NCBI GenBank assembly: GCA_038380435.1
Contig: JAWZYU010000025.1
Span: 26,512,707-26,576,706, forward strand
Direction of reading: 5' to 3'
Length of the DNA: 64,000 bases
From: Ryuthela nishihirai
Taxonomy: Eukaryota; Arthropoda; Arachnida; Araneae; Heptathelidae
The notes under the pieces are model-generated. The model did no database searches. It saw nothing but the letters and a program-made list of their open reading frames with translations, and was not told the DNA's origin. The translations under genes were made by a program, and so were the position numbers. Shown here one piece after another: positions 1 to 10,677 of this stretch (its first letter is position 1; the number at the start of each line of letters is the position of its first letter).

Positions 1-183
1 TATGAACTAGTTCAGCAGGAAATGATACGTATTCAGCAAGAAAATGAGTCGGCAAAAGAAGAAGTGAAGGAAGTGCTTCAAGCACTAGAAGAACTCGCAG
101 TCAATTATGATCAGAAATCACAAGAAGTTGATAACAAGAACAGAGAATATGAAATGCTGAGTGAAGAATTCAGTCAAAAGCTG
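1..183 (+). CDS. Khc: Kinesin-1 heavy chain, stalk exon a (partial at window edge)
   Basis: This exon is open from base 1 in frame 1 and gives 61 residues, beginning [15 protein letters not shown] and including [19 protein letters not shown], a stretch highly conserved in kinesin-1 heavy chains. Kinesin-1 is the plus-end-directed microtubule motor of axonal and vesicle transport; this part lies in the first half of the dimerising coiled-coil stalk, after the motor and neck. The heptad-rich, charged composition fits a coiled coil. It ends at CTG|GTATGT, a good donor, in phase 0. The true 5' border of the exon is outside the window. Assignment rests on recognition of the family sequence and on the matching downstream exons. 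Confidence 0.93.
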
Positions 184-560
184 GTATGTTTTGATTGAGT
201 TTATTAATTACTACATATTAATAATAACCCAAGTTCATGGTGTACTAAATTTCAAATAGATAAATTAGTTCATGGCATATGTTCTATTAAATAATTTTTA
301 CACTCGCATTTTAATGAGTCATTAATTTTAAATCATTTGAATATAAGTGTAATTTGATAAACCAGAATTAATCAGAATAAATTATATGCTTCATAAAGCA
401 AGCTTCTATTTTGACTATATCCGTAATAGCTGTGTCTTAAATGCTCAGTATTTCACCATAAGGTAGGACCCCTGTAGCCTATGACTGCATGAGGATTTTT
501 GCAGGTTTGTGTGTGTGTGTTTGTATGTAGGTAGGTGGGTACTTAGTACATATATGTATC

Positions 561-1113
561 AACTTGTGCTAGTAGTTTAGAATTTAAGGAATTTAAAAAA
601 AAAACTTTAAGATCAATTTTATGCAGCCAAAAATAACAGCATAAGAAAATATTATATTAATTTAAATATTGTTTATATTTTAAAGCTAAATTTATTACCT
701 TTGATGTTTGTGGCATTGCTAGAATTGAAAATGCAAAAATATAAAATGTGCAATGCAAAATGATGTAATAGAAGGAATAAGGACAGATATACTTGATTTT
801 GATGCATCATTGATATTACATACATACTTCATTGCATGCATTCCATGTATACTTCATTGATGTATGCATCAAAACTAAGTACACCTGTCTTTATTCCTTC
901 TATGATATTATTTTGCATTGCACACTTTATATTTTTGCAGTTTCAATTTTGGCAACGCCACAAACATCAAAGATAATAAATTCAAAATAAAAACTGTGAA
1001 TTAATTAAATTAATATTAAAATAGTTTCTTATGCTGTTAGTTTTGGCTGCATAAAATTGATTTTAAAGGTTTTTTTTTTAATTTCCTTAAATTGCAAACT
1101 ACTGGTACAAATT
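561..1113. repeat. Long fold-back (inverted repeat) element, arms ~265 bp
   Basis: The left half (from CTAGTAGTTTAGAATTTAAGG) reads as the reverse complement of the right half (ending CCTTAAATTGCAAACTACTGG), with only scattered mismatches, around a short AT-rich centre near 837. Shared blocks include TTTTATGCAGCCAAAA, CTTTGATGTTTGTGGC and ATAGAAGGAATAA with their complements. No open reading frame is inside. This is the layout of a fold-back or hairpin MITE. Once transcribed within the Khc pre-mRNA it could fold into a long imperfect double-stranded RNA. Confidence 0.8.
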
Positions 1114-1440
1114 CAAACTTATTTATAATTCCAGCAATTAAAAGTTATGGAATTAGTAAGCGTGAAAGTAAAATGCAGATACTATCCTCATTCTCAAACT
1201 TGAGGTCTCCACATAGCATGCTACTCAAGTGAGTATATAGAAGGTGGTGCCACAAGGTTCTGTTTTACCAAGGTCATTCGACTATCACTGAGGGGGCGTG
1301 CCCCGTGATGTCACAGTGGGGAGAACTCGGCTAATAATGTACTTACATAATCGTACATTTTTTGGCTTCTTTCTTTGTTCTTTGCTTGGTGAATTTCTCT
1401 CTCTGTGAAGTCTTTCAGGTAATTTTTTCTTCTTTTTATT

Positions 1441-1640
1441 ATGTCGAACTGTGCAGTAGCAAACTACATCAGTAATCCTTCGAAGAATAAGAAAAACAAT
1501 GTTTCATATGCATTCGAATTAGAAGCAAAAATTAGTATGAAGTGGGTACTATATTGTCAGCATGAAAATAAATTTGATGCGCACATGCTAAGATATGAGG
1601 TAAATATTTTTCAAATGCCTGTTGAAATCAGTTGCCTGTA
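1441..1640 (+). pseudogene. THAP-domain-like ORF, probable DNA-transposon remnant
   Basis: A 66-codon ORF starts MSNCAVANYISNPSKN and continues with KWVLYCQHENKFD. This recalls the N-terminal THAP zinc finger (C2CH) found in P-element-type transposases and THAP proteins, which typically read M..CAVxNC....K.........KW...C.R..KF. The first Cys and the later Cys and the KW pair are present, but the second Cys of the finger is Tyr here. A potential donor (GAG|GTAAAT) follows near 1598, where a THAP first exon could end. The upstream GTGATGTCACAGTGGGGAGA block recurs inverted near 4236-4254. No downstream transposase part is visible. Alternatively it is a chance ORF. Confidence 0.45.
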
Positions 1641-2363
1641 AGATTTATGAAGCGAACTCTTAGGACTAACTATTAAACATAAGCTAAATGATAATGCCAT
1701 TCCAGATTGAAAAAAAAATGTTTTTCAGAAACCAATCGCTTTGAAAACCATGATATTGTACCCAGTAAAAAAGTAGCATTATCTCAGGTAACTGATAATT
1801 TAAATACCTTGGCTTATACTTACTGATTTATGGGAATAAAAACTCATGTCAATGTGTCATAGTCTCTATGCATTAGAAAATTATAGCAGCAGTTTCACAT
1901 TGTTATTAAATGCTTCATAAATAATAAATAATGCCAAGGGGGAAAAATCTCTACTTTGCAAACAAGATTATGATCAAAGCAAAAGTAGTGGAATAAACAT
2001 AAATGAAAATTGATGCAGCAGAATAAAAATTTCAGAATTAATGAAAACTAGAAAAGAAAGTAGACTTTTCATTTAATAACGTTAGGAAATATCTTTATAA
2101 ATTGAAAACTATATTTACACCATGTCACATTAAATATTTTTTGGAAGGGACAAAATTTAAACCATTTCTTATGGCAGCAAAAAATTATATTTTTATTATT
2201 TTCATTATGATTATTAACATGGTAGAAAGATAAGCTGAAATAAAATTCTGGTTTTTAATTCAATCAAATTTAATTATAAGCACAAGATCAGAATATTTTC
2301 TCATAATCATCTAATAGAAATTCTATAGTAATGCAGTGAAAAAATATTCAGGCAGAATTACAT

Positions 2364-2515
2364 CGAGCCCCGGGTAAGGCATGGATGTATGTGTCATTTT
2401 TCTGCTGAGGTCCTGCCATCCTCTCAGACCTTCTACTTTGGCATATAAACTGACAGGCTCCTGTCAGACCTCTGTGGCAAGCAGCTGCTTGAGGGGGGTG
2501 TTTATTATTTTATTA
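2364..2515 (+). repeat. SINE-A copy, 5' truncated
   Basis: Begins inside the B-box (TCGAGCCCCGGGTAAGGC), continues through the family body (TTTTTCTGCTGAGGTCCTGCC ... GACAGGCTCCTGTCAGACC) and ends in GCTGCTTGAGGGG followed by TTTATTATTTTATT. The tRNA-like head with the A box is missing. The small ORF across it is a by-product of the repeat. Confidence 0.85.
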
Positions 2516-3361
2516 TATGTGATCAAATTGGAAATCTTTAAAATAGGAGCTGAACTTACAAACTGATACACATTTGTGAAATCATATAAAGTAATTAAAG
2601 AATATTCAGAAAAGCTTTTTCGTTATAAGCAAAGCATGCCAAAAAAAAAGTCAACTGTATGCAGTTAGAAAATAATCTAGCAGTGAAATTGTTTAATATA
2701 AAAAAAAATTATCCATCTTTAATATGGCTACAGAAGCTGAAGGACTTTATTTAAATTAATACATTTTATCTGCATTGGAATTACTTGCCTACTATTCATT
2801 AAGGAAAAAAATATTTTAATCCTTCTGAACGAATGGGAGACAAAATAATTTCTACAGCAAAATAAAGCCCATTTTAAATCAAAAATAACATTTGCTAAAC
2901 TCTTCAAAAGTTCTGTGCAATACCAAAATATATGAATATGACAGAATTTTACCTATCAGCAAATTTGAAGTTAAAAAAAGTCATGAATATTTTCGAGATC
3001 GTAATGATGACACTTATCTAGTAGTCAGCATTTATTTCATTAACAAAATTACTTTAAAAATTCTTATTACAATCGCATGAATTCTAATAAGTTATATGCC
3101 ATACAGAAAGTAAGCTTTTCAGTTAAAATGAAAGTGATACTGTCATCATATTCTTCTCACGCCACAAAACAACAGCTGCCATGATAGTTTTATTAGTAGC
3201 TGTTATCTGAAATATTGAAATTTAATCTCCCAAACATTAAAATATCCGAGTTCATTTCAACTAAGCACAATACTGTTTGATAATCACAAGAGTTTTATTA
3301 ATGTTGTACAAGTATATGATATATACTGTATTAGACAGCTTGTGTACTAGCCATATTAGCA

Positions 3362-3524
3362 TTCGAGCCCCGGGTAAGGCATGGTTGTGTGTGTTGTTTT
3401 TCTGCTGAGGTCCTGCCATCCTCACAGACCTTCTACTATGGCATTATAAACTGACAGGCTCCTGTCAGACCTCTGTGGCAAGCAGCTGCTTGAGGGGGTA
3501 TTTATTAATTTTTTTTATTTATGA
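3362..3524 (+). repeat. SINE-A copy, 5' truncated, first of a tandem pair
   Basis: Starts at TTCGAGCCCCGGGTAAGGC, contains the whole family body and ends in GCTGCTTGAGGGGGTATTTATT. A second copy in the same orientation begins a few bases later, so the pair may be two insertions at the same tail or an unequal-crossover duplicate. Confidence 0.85.
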
Positions 3525-3528
3525 CCTG

Positions 3529-3690
3529 GGTTCGAGCCCCGGGTAAGGCATGGATGTATGTGTCGTTTTTCTGCTGAGGTCCTGCCATCCTCTCAGACCT
3601 TCTACTATGACATATAAACTGACAGGCTCCTGTCAGACCTCTGTGGCAAGCAGCTGCTTGAGGGGGTATTTATTATTTTATTTATTATGG
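3529..3690 (+). repeat. SINE-A copy, 5' truncated, second of a tandem pair
   Basis: Starts slightly further upstream in the family than its neighbour (GACCTGGGTTCGAGCCCCGG, including the B-box) and ends GAGGGGGTATTTATTATTTTATTTATT. It is closer to the copies at 2364 and 19567 (ATGGATGTATGTGTCG) than to the adjacent copy (ATGGTTGTGTGTGTTG), which favours two separate insertions. Confidence 0.85.
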
Positions 3691-5229
3691 TTTGCCATCA
3701 TTATTGCAAATTTTAAATTATTTAATTGTGTAGAAGTAATAGCTTATATTAACTGAGCAGAAATATATGCCATAGTATATTACCCATTAATATTCTAATG
3801 TAATTCCATCACATATTAATCACTGCATAATAAATGATTACTTACCAAACTCCACAGTTTTAATACAAATGAAATCCATATTGGATGTTCACCAAGTCTA
3901 GCTTGATATCAGTCAAGATTCAGTGGTTTAAAATGAGAAATACTGATTCCTAGAAAATAAATCCCAGAAGATTCACATAATCATCTTGTTAATGTTGAGT
4001 AATGGGATAATAAATGATGAAATGAAACTTCAGAATAATTCAAGATTAAAAACAAGGGGATGACACATGAGTGTGTTGTTTCACATTTGTTGTTGCATTG
4101 CTGCGGTGTGTGCTCTCCCTAACAATAATATTTTCCTGATAGCTAGATAGACCTCAAACAGTTTAAAAAAACTGAAATTGCAATTTTTCACTTTTTATGC
4201 CAACAGAAATCTATCTTACCGTACACTTTGTTTATCATCGTCTCCCCACTGTGATGTCAAAATTCCTAGCCAATGACTGTCAAGACTCACTTCCTCACAG
4301 AGTGAGGAACTCGTCGTTCTTTCATACCCTGATGCCACTCCTGTAGCATTTTGTAATAACTAAGGATGTTTCAACTGTCGTCCATTATATGATATCTTTG
4401 ACACTGATTATATATTAATTATAATACTGTATTAATTCTAATATAAGTTCCTCCTAAATCCAAGATAGCTGCGTATAAATATGATTGCTCTCATTAGTGT
4501 CATAAGTCAAAATGTCTCAAAACTTTTATAATGCATGTTTTTTTTCCACAAAGTTCATGATATATTTAGCTATTATGATGCTCAATAACCAAGAATTCAT
4601 GTTTAATTTTATTTTTATTTATAAATTTTATATTTCTGTTGATGGATAAATTTATTATTTTGCTGTTTTTGATTTTTGCATAAAATAATAGTAACGAAAT
4701 TCAAGTTCATTATACTGAAACTAAGTATATTGAGGTAATGCTGTAAATAATCTAAATACATGACATGTTGCCTAATCTGTGTAATAAATCTGTGTAAATA
4801 ATCAGGTAAATCCCCACTATGACGCAGTGTTTGGGGTCCAAGAAATCGCATCACAATATAAGCAGGATCACATTAACAAAAATTCGGTAGCAAAACAGTT
4901 TGTTCATTTGAAATACAAATCAAACGGATGTTGCCAACAAAAGTTTGCAATTAAATGAATCAACTGGTATTCTTTCAGATGTCAAACAATAACAAGTATC
5001 ATGGATTCGCACTGGGGTGAAATATCACCCACTTGTATACAAAATTACACAAAGAATCCAATATGTAGTTCTTGAGTGAAAAATTACTTTTCATATGACA
5101 AAAAAAAAGGGGGGGGAGCCATGCTTGCATCACATCATAAGCGGAATCACGTTCTATCAGTTCGCGTTTTAATCGGATTTACTGTAATTAACCTACCTGT
5201 GTGGATGCATGCCTGGGCCTAGTGCATCT

Positions 5230-5276
5230 GTTTCTTCCATGACATGCTAGTTCCACTAGCATGTCATGGAAGAAAC
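5230..5276. repeat. Perfect 22 bp hairpin with 3 nt loop
   Basis: 5230-5251 is the exact reverse complement of 5255-5276, separated by TCC. There are no mismatches in 22 pairs, and the symmetry stops abruptly on both sides. Confidence 0.95.
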
Positions 5277-5740
5277 TTGGTTAGCTCAATGTTGACAATA
5301 GTCTGATTATACAAGCTGTTGAGTTTTATCTCTGTTTTTTAGCAGCCTTTGATCCTCTGTAATTCCTCAAATACTAGACTGAGTAGTGTAGTTCCAAAAT
5401 TCATGCCTGGGGTTCCCCTGTGTTGCATTAAAAATTCAAGTCCCTACCTGTAATAGAAAATGGTTTAGTGAACCTCAAATAGTTTTGCAACCATAGAGGA
5501 TCTAGTATCAGTTTATTAGTGATTGATTTTTGAGCTTTTCTATGTGCTATAAATCCTTTCATTTCTGTGACTGCTTACAAGTTTATATCAAGATCTGGGA
5601 ATGAGAAATTGAATGGAGAAATCTGTAGGAGGCAACATTGCACTAAACATTTTTTGTGGGCTGTAGTTAATAAATTAATAGTAATTTATTGTTAGTATGT
5701 ATGAATGTTACTAATTTTTTTAATTTTATATTTGTTTTAG

Positions 5741-5890
5741 TCTCATCTGAACTCCTCTCAAAGTGAGCTACAGCAATTAAAGGATAATAGCTTACACCAA
5801 AAGAAGAGGATGACTGAAATGTTGACAAACCTCCTTAAAGATCTTGGAGAAATTGGTGTTGTTTTAGGGGGCAATGTGTCTGATATTCGA
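5741..5890 (+). CDS. Khc: Kinesin-1 heavy chain, stalk exon b
   Basis: The acceptor TTTGTTTTAG precedes TCT and the donor is CGA|GTAAGT; the exon is phase 0 at both ends. Its 50 residues start [16 protein letters not shown] and contain [21 protein letters not shown], matching the conserved HQKKR..EM...LLKDL.EIG block of kinesin-1 heavy chains. The second half, with [10 protein letters not shown], corresponds to the variable, less helical stretch that interrupts the stalk in this family. It joins exon a without a frame change. Confidence 0.94.
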
Positions 5891-6618
5891 GTAAGTGCTA
5901 TTTGTTTTATTTTCCTTTTGTTTATTAAAAAAAATACTAAAAGTTGTGTCTCAACCTACCTGTATATGCATTACAGAAACATAAGGCTAAACTAACATTT
6001 CTGTAATGCATGTACTTTTTTACTTTTAACAGAATAAGTTTACCATGTGCTAGAGCAAACATTTTACCTTTCTGACCCAAGCAGAGATGGATTTATTCTA
6101 TTGTTGTTTCAGTTACTTCTTTCCACTTCATTTTATATATGGCCATAATAATAGCAGCACTTTATCCTTTAATATATATAATATGAAGGAGGTAAAAAGC
6201 AGTATTACTTCAGAAGTGAATTTTCCAGTGATTCTTCTGTGCATTAGAGAAGCTGATATTGCAAAGGTTTTGCTTGCAATAGAAAAAGATAAACAGCCAT
6301 GATGTATTTAAGTTTTTTTTATTGTTATCATGAGATAGTGCCGCACACCTTTATATTTTTATCTCTTTATTCGTTAATTATTATAATCTTTATTCATTAA
6401 AATAATATAATTATCAAGTTTTCTTAAATACTAAGTAATTATCTGAAAAAATAATATTCTCTGAAATACAGGTAATCTTTGCACTTATGGTAAAACTTTC
6501 AAGTTTTGTCATAAGTTGAAGCACATTTTTTCATATGAGTATTGTATTTAATTGGGGTTACATTTTTGATCCTTTAGCCAGGTATTTTTTTTTTTCAAAA
6601 ATAATCCATAATATAGTA

Positions 6619-7856
6619 CGCTCACTAGACAAAAAATTGGTCATCTCCTGCCGTAAGAGGGTTACGTCTGTTCGACAGCAACAGAGGGCGCACCAGTAAT
6701 AAATTCATCCTACAAATAGCTGTGCCGTGCACTACGGGGTTCATACAGTGACAAGAAGTGGTTGTGTGCCACTGTGTTAGTCACTCTGTGAAACATTAGT
6801 CGCGCCAAAGATGTGAATGAGTGGCAAAAAGGTATTATTGCATTTGGCCGAGCCAAAGGGCATAATGTACAAGAAGTTGCTGCCTTTGCAGGTGTGTCGA
6901 AACATACTGTTTTCAGCAGCTTCAAAAGTCTTCCAGCAGTGCCATACATTGCAGTCCACTGCTAATTGTCGCCAGAACTGCAGCAGAAAGACATTGCTCA
7001 CCGATAGGGACCGTCGCAGTGTATCACACACTGTTAGAGCAGGAATTGCTCCAGCCAGTCAATACAGGCCTACAACAAGCTGTTTCCGAATGAACACTCT
7101 GAAAGGAACTGCATGCCTTGGATATCTGGAGCAGAGTACTGCAGAAGAGACCCATGTTAACAGCTCTGCACAAGACTGCATGGTTACAGTGGGTGCGGTG
7201 CCACAAAGATGATTGTCGATTCTTGGAAGCATGTGATCTGGTTGGGTGAATCATGTTTTTGCTTGTACTTGAATGATGTGAGGCAACGGGTACATCGTAA
7301 CCCACATGAAGCCTTCCATGTGGACTGTGTTCAAGATTCTGTTCAAACTGGAGGAGGCTCTGTGATGTTCTGGTGGTGTTTTACGTTAGAGGGAATGGTT
7401 CCTTTGGTTGCAGTGACGTTACACTTGAACCAAAAGGGCTATATGGAGCTGCTGAATGATCACATGTTGCCTTTTGTGCAGCATCTCCACAGTGAACACC
7501 AGAAGGATACCCCAGTCTTCCAAGACGACAATTGTCATGTGCACAGGGCTTGGAATGTGTCAGATTGGCACGACAAGCATTCTGAAGCCTTTGAACATCT
7601 TGACTGGCCCGCCAAATCCCCAGATTTGAATCCCATTGAAAATTTGTGGGACTATTTGGTGCAACGAGTGAAGTGCCATCTGGCCAAACTGCAGCATTTG
7701 CTGCTGGAAGAGTGGATGAATATTGATGTTCATTACATCCACATACTGGTGGCATCCATGCCAGACAGGATTTCAGCTGTTCTTCGGTTGCACAGAGGTG
7801 TTACATGCTATTAGGTGACATTCAGCCAGGAGTGACTAATTTTTTGTCCAGTGAGC
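6619..7856 (+). mobile_element. Tc1/IS630-type transposon, decayed, DD36E-like (copy 1)
   Basis: Terminal inverted repeats are GCTCACTAGACAAAAAATTG at the left and the complement of ACTAATTTTTTGTCCAGTGAGC at the right, with TA at the flanks. Total length is 1.24 kb, normal for this superfamily. The coding strand is +: a degenerate helix-turn-helix start (WQKGIIAFGRAKGHNVQEVA, about 6833-6892) and, at 7209-7814, a C-terminal catalytic domain with SVMFWWCF, FQDDNCHVHRA and WPAKSPDLNPIENLWDYL. The Asp of the first catalytic motif (normally SDES) is Gly (LGES), and the HTH part lies in a different frame, so the transposase is dead. The second Asp and the Glu are separated by 36 residues. The same family recurs at 55.3 kb. 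Confidence 0.9.
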
Positions 7857-8339
7857 TATAAATGTCATTTTAAGTTTTAGATCATTGTTTTATAAATGTT
7901 TTTTATAATATGTCATTTTAAGACATAGATCATTTATTCTGATTAAGAAATAGACACATTTTAAGTTGGGTTGTTTTACCTCTTAATGGACATTTTAAAT
8001 TAGAAATGATTCTATAAGATAAATATAGAAGTCAGTTTTAAACATGCCTCTAGTATATATGGATAACAATAACTATTATGCCAAAATTTATTGAAAAAAC
8101 ATGATTAATGTCTAGTTTCAGTATTTGCATTTTTCAGAGGAGTTGAAATTAAGAACATCATAAAAAGCTGTATTTTGATAAGTTTTTTATTTTTGCTAGA
8201 AGACAAAAATAAAAAAAGACTTGTTACTATTAATGAAATTGCATACTAAAACTTGTTACTGTTGCACACTATTTTTTTTGTCTTTAGTCAATCCTGTCAT
8301 AATAATTTACTGTTAAGTAGTTTTAATTATCCTGCTTCA

Positions 8340-8722
8340 TGGGGGCAGGGGTGACTCGGTAGCGTGCCAGGCTTGTAATCTGTAGTTCCCAGGTTCGAGT
8401 CCCAGCTGGGTCAGCGTTGAGATTTATCTCTGCAAAATTCCCCGCCCTGTCCACGGTCAGTAGGGGACACTGATGGGCTTGGAAAGGCTGCTGCCTGTCA
8501 GATGGGACATTAAGCTGCGGTCCTGTGTGTGGGAGAGCCACACCCTGTGCACATTAAAGAACACGCTGAATGGCCTTGACTGGAGGCTACCATCTGTCTC
8601 CCAACAGCTGTTCCAGTGAGTCCCCTCCCTCAACCTTCTCTGAGCCTTTGGGGTCCATGTGACCTGGCCATTTAGCCCATTGTGTGCAAAAAAAGTGCCG
8701 CTCAGAGGTAAAACAACTCAAC
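8340..8722 (+). repeat. SINE-B copy, full length
   Basis: The tRNA-like head has an A-box-like GGTGACTCGGTAGCG and B-box GGTTCGAGTCCC, followed by the family body (ACGGTCAGTAGGGGACACTG, GACATTAAGC, CACATTAAAGAACACGCTG) and the end GAGGTAAAACAACTCAACC. A 9 bp target duplication, CCTGCTTCA, lies at 8331-8339 and 8723-8731. It is inserted at the head of an older relative (8727-9008). Confidence 0.85.
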
Positions 8723-8726
8723 CCTG

Positions 8727-9008
8727 CTTCAAGGAGGCTCAGTTGATAGCATTCTAGGCCTCAGTTTCCGCTGTGCCAACACTGAAATTTGTCTCCCCTA
8801 ACCTCCACTCTTCTTTAATGACAAAAAGCAAACTGATGCGATTAAAAAGCAGCTGTACTTTGGTGGATGAGAATTGTGACGTCATTTAATGTGGTAGGTT
8901 TCTTTCCTGTACCTAATTTTGAGCTTTTAGAGTCCTTGTGACCTGGCTGTGTTTAGTTCACTGTGTGCACAAAAGTGCTGCTCAGAGGTAAACAACTCAA
9001 CTCTGCAT
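8727..9008 (+). repeat. SINE-B relic, older and internally deleted
   Basis: Starts with a diverged head (GGAGGCTCAGTTGATAGC), followed by GAAATTTGTCTCCCC, and regains clear similarity at the end (GTCCTTGTGACCTGGCTG ... GTGCTGCTCAGAGGTAAACAACTCAA). The middle is deleted or replaced. Confidence 0.7.
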
Positions 9009-9389
9009 CAGACACCATTTTCCAATTGTAGCTTGAAAGAAAAAAAAGTACTCTAATGAAACTTACAAGATTTTATTTGTAATAAAAAAAACTTGGCTAC
9101 TCATAAGTTAGCTAGAATTTTCAAGACTTCGCAATGTCACAAAGGCCTTTATTTTTGTCATTAAAGGATACAAGAGTTCATAAAGACAAAGCAGAATTAT
9201 AATGTGTAAGTGCCTAGCATTGCTGCTCTAAGAGTGCCTGTAATATAAATAATACAAATACAGTTATGTAATCTCTTATATTACCTCATATATTTCAACC
9301 TACTTTTGAAGAAGTTGTTGAAATATATTAAACTACTCTGAGAAGAAAATTTAATTTTTTTGCTCATTTTCAAAAAATAAGCTATTGTT

Positions 9390-9600
9390 TTCATTCAGTC
9401 CCAGATAGTTGTTCAGTGTTGATTGGTCCATTTCTGATTCATTCAATGCTGACTGGTCCAAAGGGGACATTTGTCCAATCCTGATTGGTTCAATGGACTC
9501 TTCTTCCAATGGCATAGTTTGTCCAATAATAATTCGTCCAACACCAATTTGTCCAAAGGCACAATTCAGCCAATACTTTTTCATGTAATGGTATGATTCG
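9390..9600. repeat. Degenerate tandem repeat of a TTGGTCCAAT-like motif
   Basis: About ten diverged units of the form (A/T)TTG(G/T)(T)CCAA(T/A) follow one another: ATTGGTCCA, ACTGGTCCAA, TTTGTCCAAT, ATTGGTTCAA, TTTGTCCAAT, ATTCGTCCAA, TTTGTCCAAA. On the other strand this reads as repeated TTGGACAAATT, which accounts for the minus-strand ORF at 9351-9584. Spacing is irregular (about 10-22 bp). It looks like an old minisatellite rather than a gene. Confidence 0.6.
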
Positions 9601-10652
9601 TCAAATTGGATGATTAGTCTACAACTGATTGTTTAAAGGAGCCGTTTGCATAATGAGACAATTCATGCAATACCATTGGTTTAAATCATTCATTGTATTG
9701 TATTTTATTATATATATAAGCAGAGATGTAATCAGAATTTTAGCTAGAGGGGGGGGGGTTTCAGGGGTGGTTTTACAATTTTGGGCAGGGATATAAACAT
9801 TCTATGATTATTGCTGTATGCTGTAAAACACAGTTCAGAGGGTGTTTGAGCTCCATTTCTGCCTTGATTTTACTGCAGGGCTGGATTGGGGGTGAGGGGA
9901 TGTCCTCCCCCCATTTCAGAATACTAGTAAGGGGAATAGAGGCAAAAGATTATTAAACTTGTGCATATTTCACACATTTTTTAAGAATTTTTGGAGATTT
10001 CTGAAACAGTGGGTAAAATGTTATACTGCAGTGGCAATCCAATCTGGTCCACTATTTTATTTTTCACTGTAATTGTATTACTTCCCTTCACCTCAATTTT
10101 TTTCTACATCCCAGTTTGTTACACCCATTTACATAAAGATCAATTTTGAATGATTAACTGATAATTTGGTGAAATATCACTTAGGATAATTTATCTCATT
10201 TTTCCTCATATATATGTATCATTCATATGCTGCACATTATTGAATATAATTTACTGTAGTACTAAAATATTAAGTCATTGCATTATTTTGTAATTATTAT
10301 TATTTTATGTGATTCAAATTTCAGATTTTCAGCTGTACTTAAGAGAATAAGATATGATGGATATAAACAATAGTAATAACTAAAATTTGCAGTAGCATTT
10401 TCTTATTGTAATCCCTAATGTTTCAAAGTTCAATAATCTCCTACAGGTAGAAAAAGTAATAAACATAATAAACAAAGAATTTTATCAATCGTTTAGACAT
10501 AGGTATTGATGAAATATTATGATTTACACTTTGCAAATTGCCCAAAAGTTTAAATTGCTCCCTGTCACATGGGAAAATTTTTAAACAGTTATTGCACATT
10601 GTGTTAATAAGAGAAATTTGAATTTTTGATGGTGGGATATATTATATATAAT

Positions 10653-10677
10653 CTCAGGGCTATATATAAGCCCTGAG
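10653..10677. repeat. 25 bp palindrome with TATATA centre
   Basis: CTCAGGGCT and AGCCCTGAG flank ATATATA. It may be the centre of a decayed hairpin MITE; AGCCCTATA/TAGGGCTTA elements recur near 31995-32030. Confidence 0.6.

Larger units (their letters stand above)
184..5740 (+). other. Khc intron (5.6 kb) between stalk exons a and b
   Basis: Non-coding and AT-rich. It holds a short TG-rich repeat near 503-540, a 553 bp fold-back element (561-1113), a THAP-like ORF (1441-1640), three 5'-truncated SINE-A copies (2364-2515, 3362-3524, 3529-3690) and a perfect hairpin (5230-5276). Around 4845-5185, two directly repeated stretches of the type CGCATCACA..ATAAGC..GATCAC suggest another decayed element. 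The remaining stretches, including 1650-2360, 2520-3360, 3700-4840 and 5280-5740, show nothing I can classify. Confidence 0.85.

Noticed and set aside
7381..7755. Minus-strand ORFs at 7024-7305, 7381-7755 and 55455-55892, 56068-56416
   Set aside because: They lie opposite recognisable Tc1-type transposase coding sequence and have no family resemblance; they are antisense shadows.
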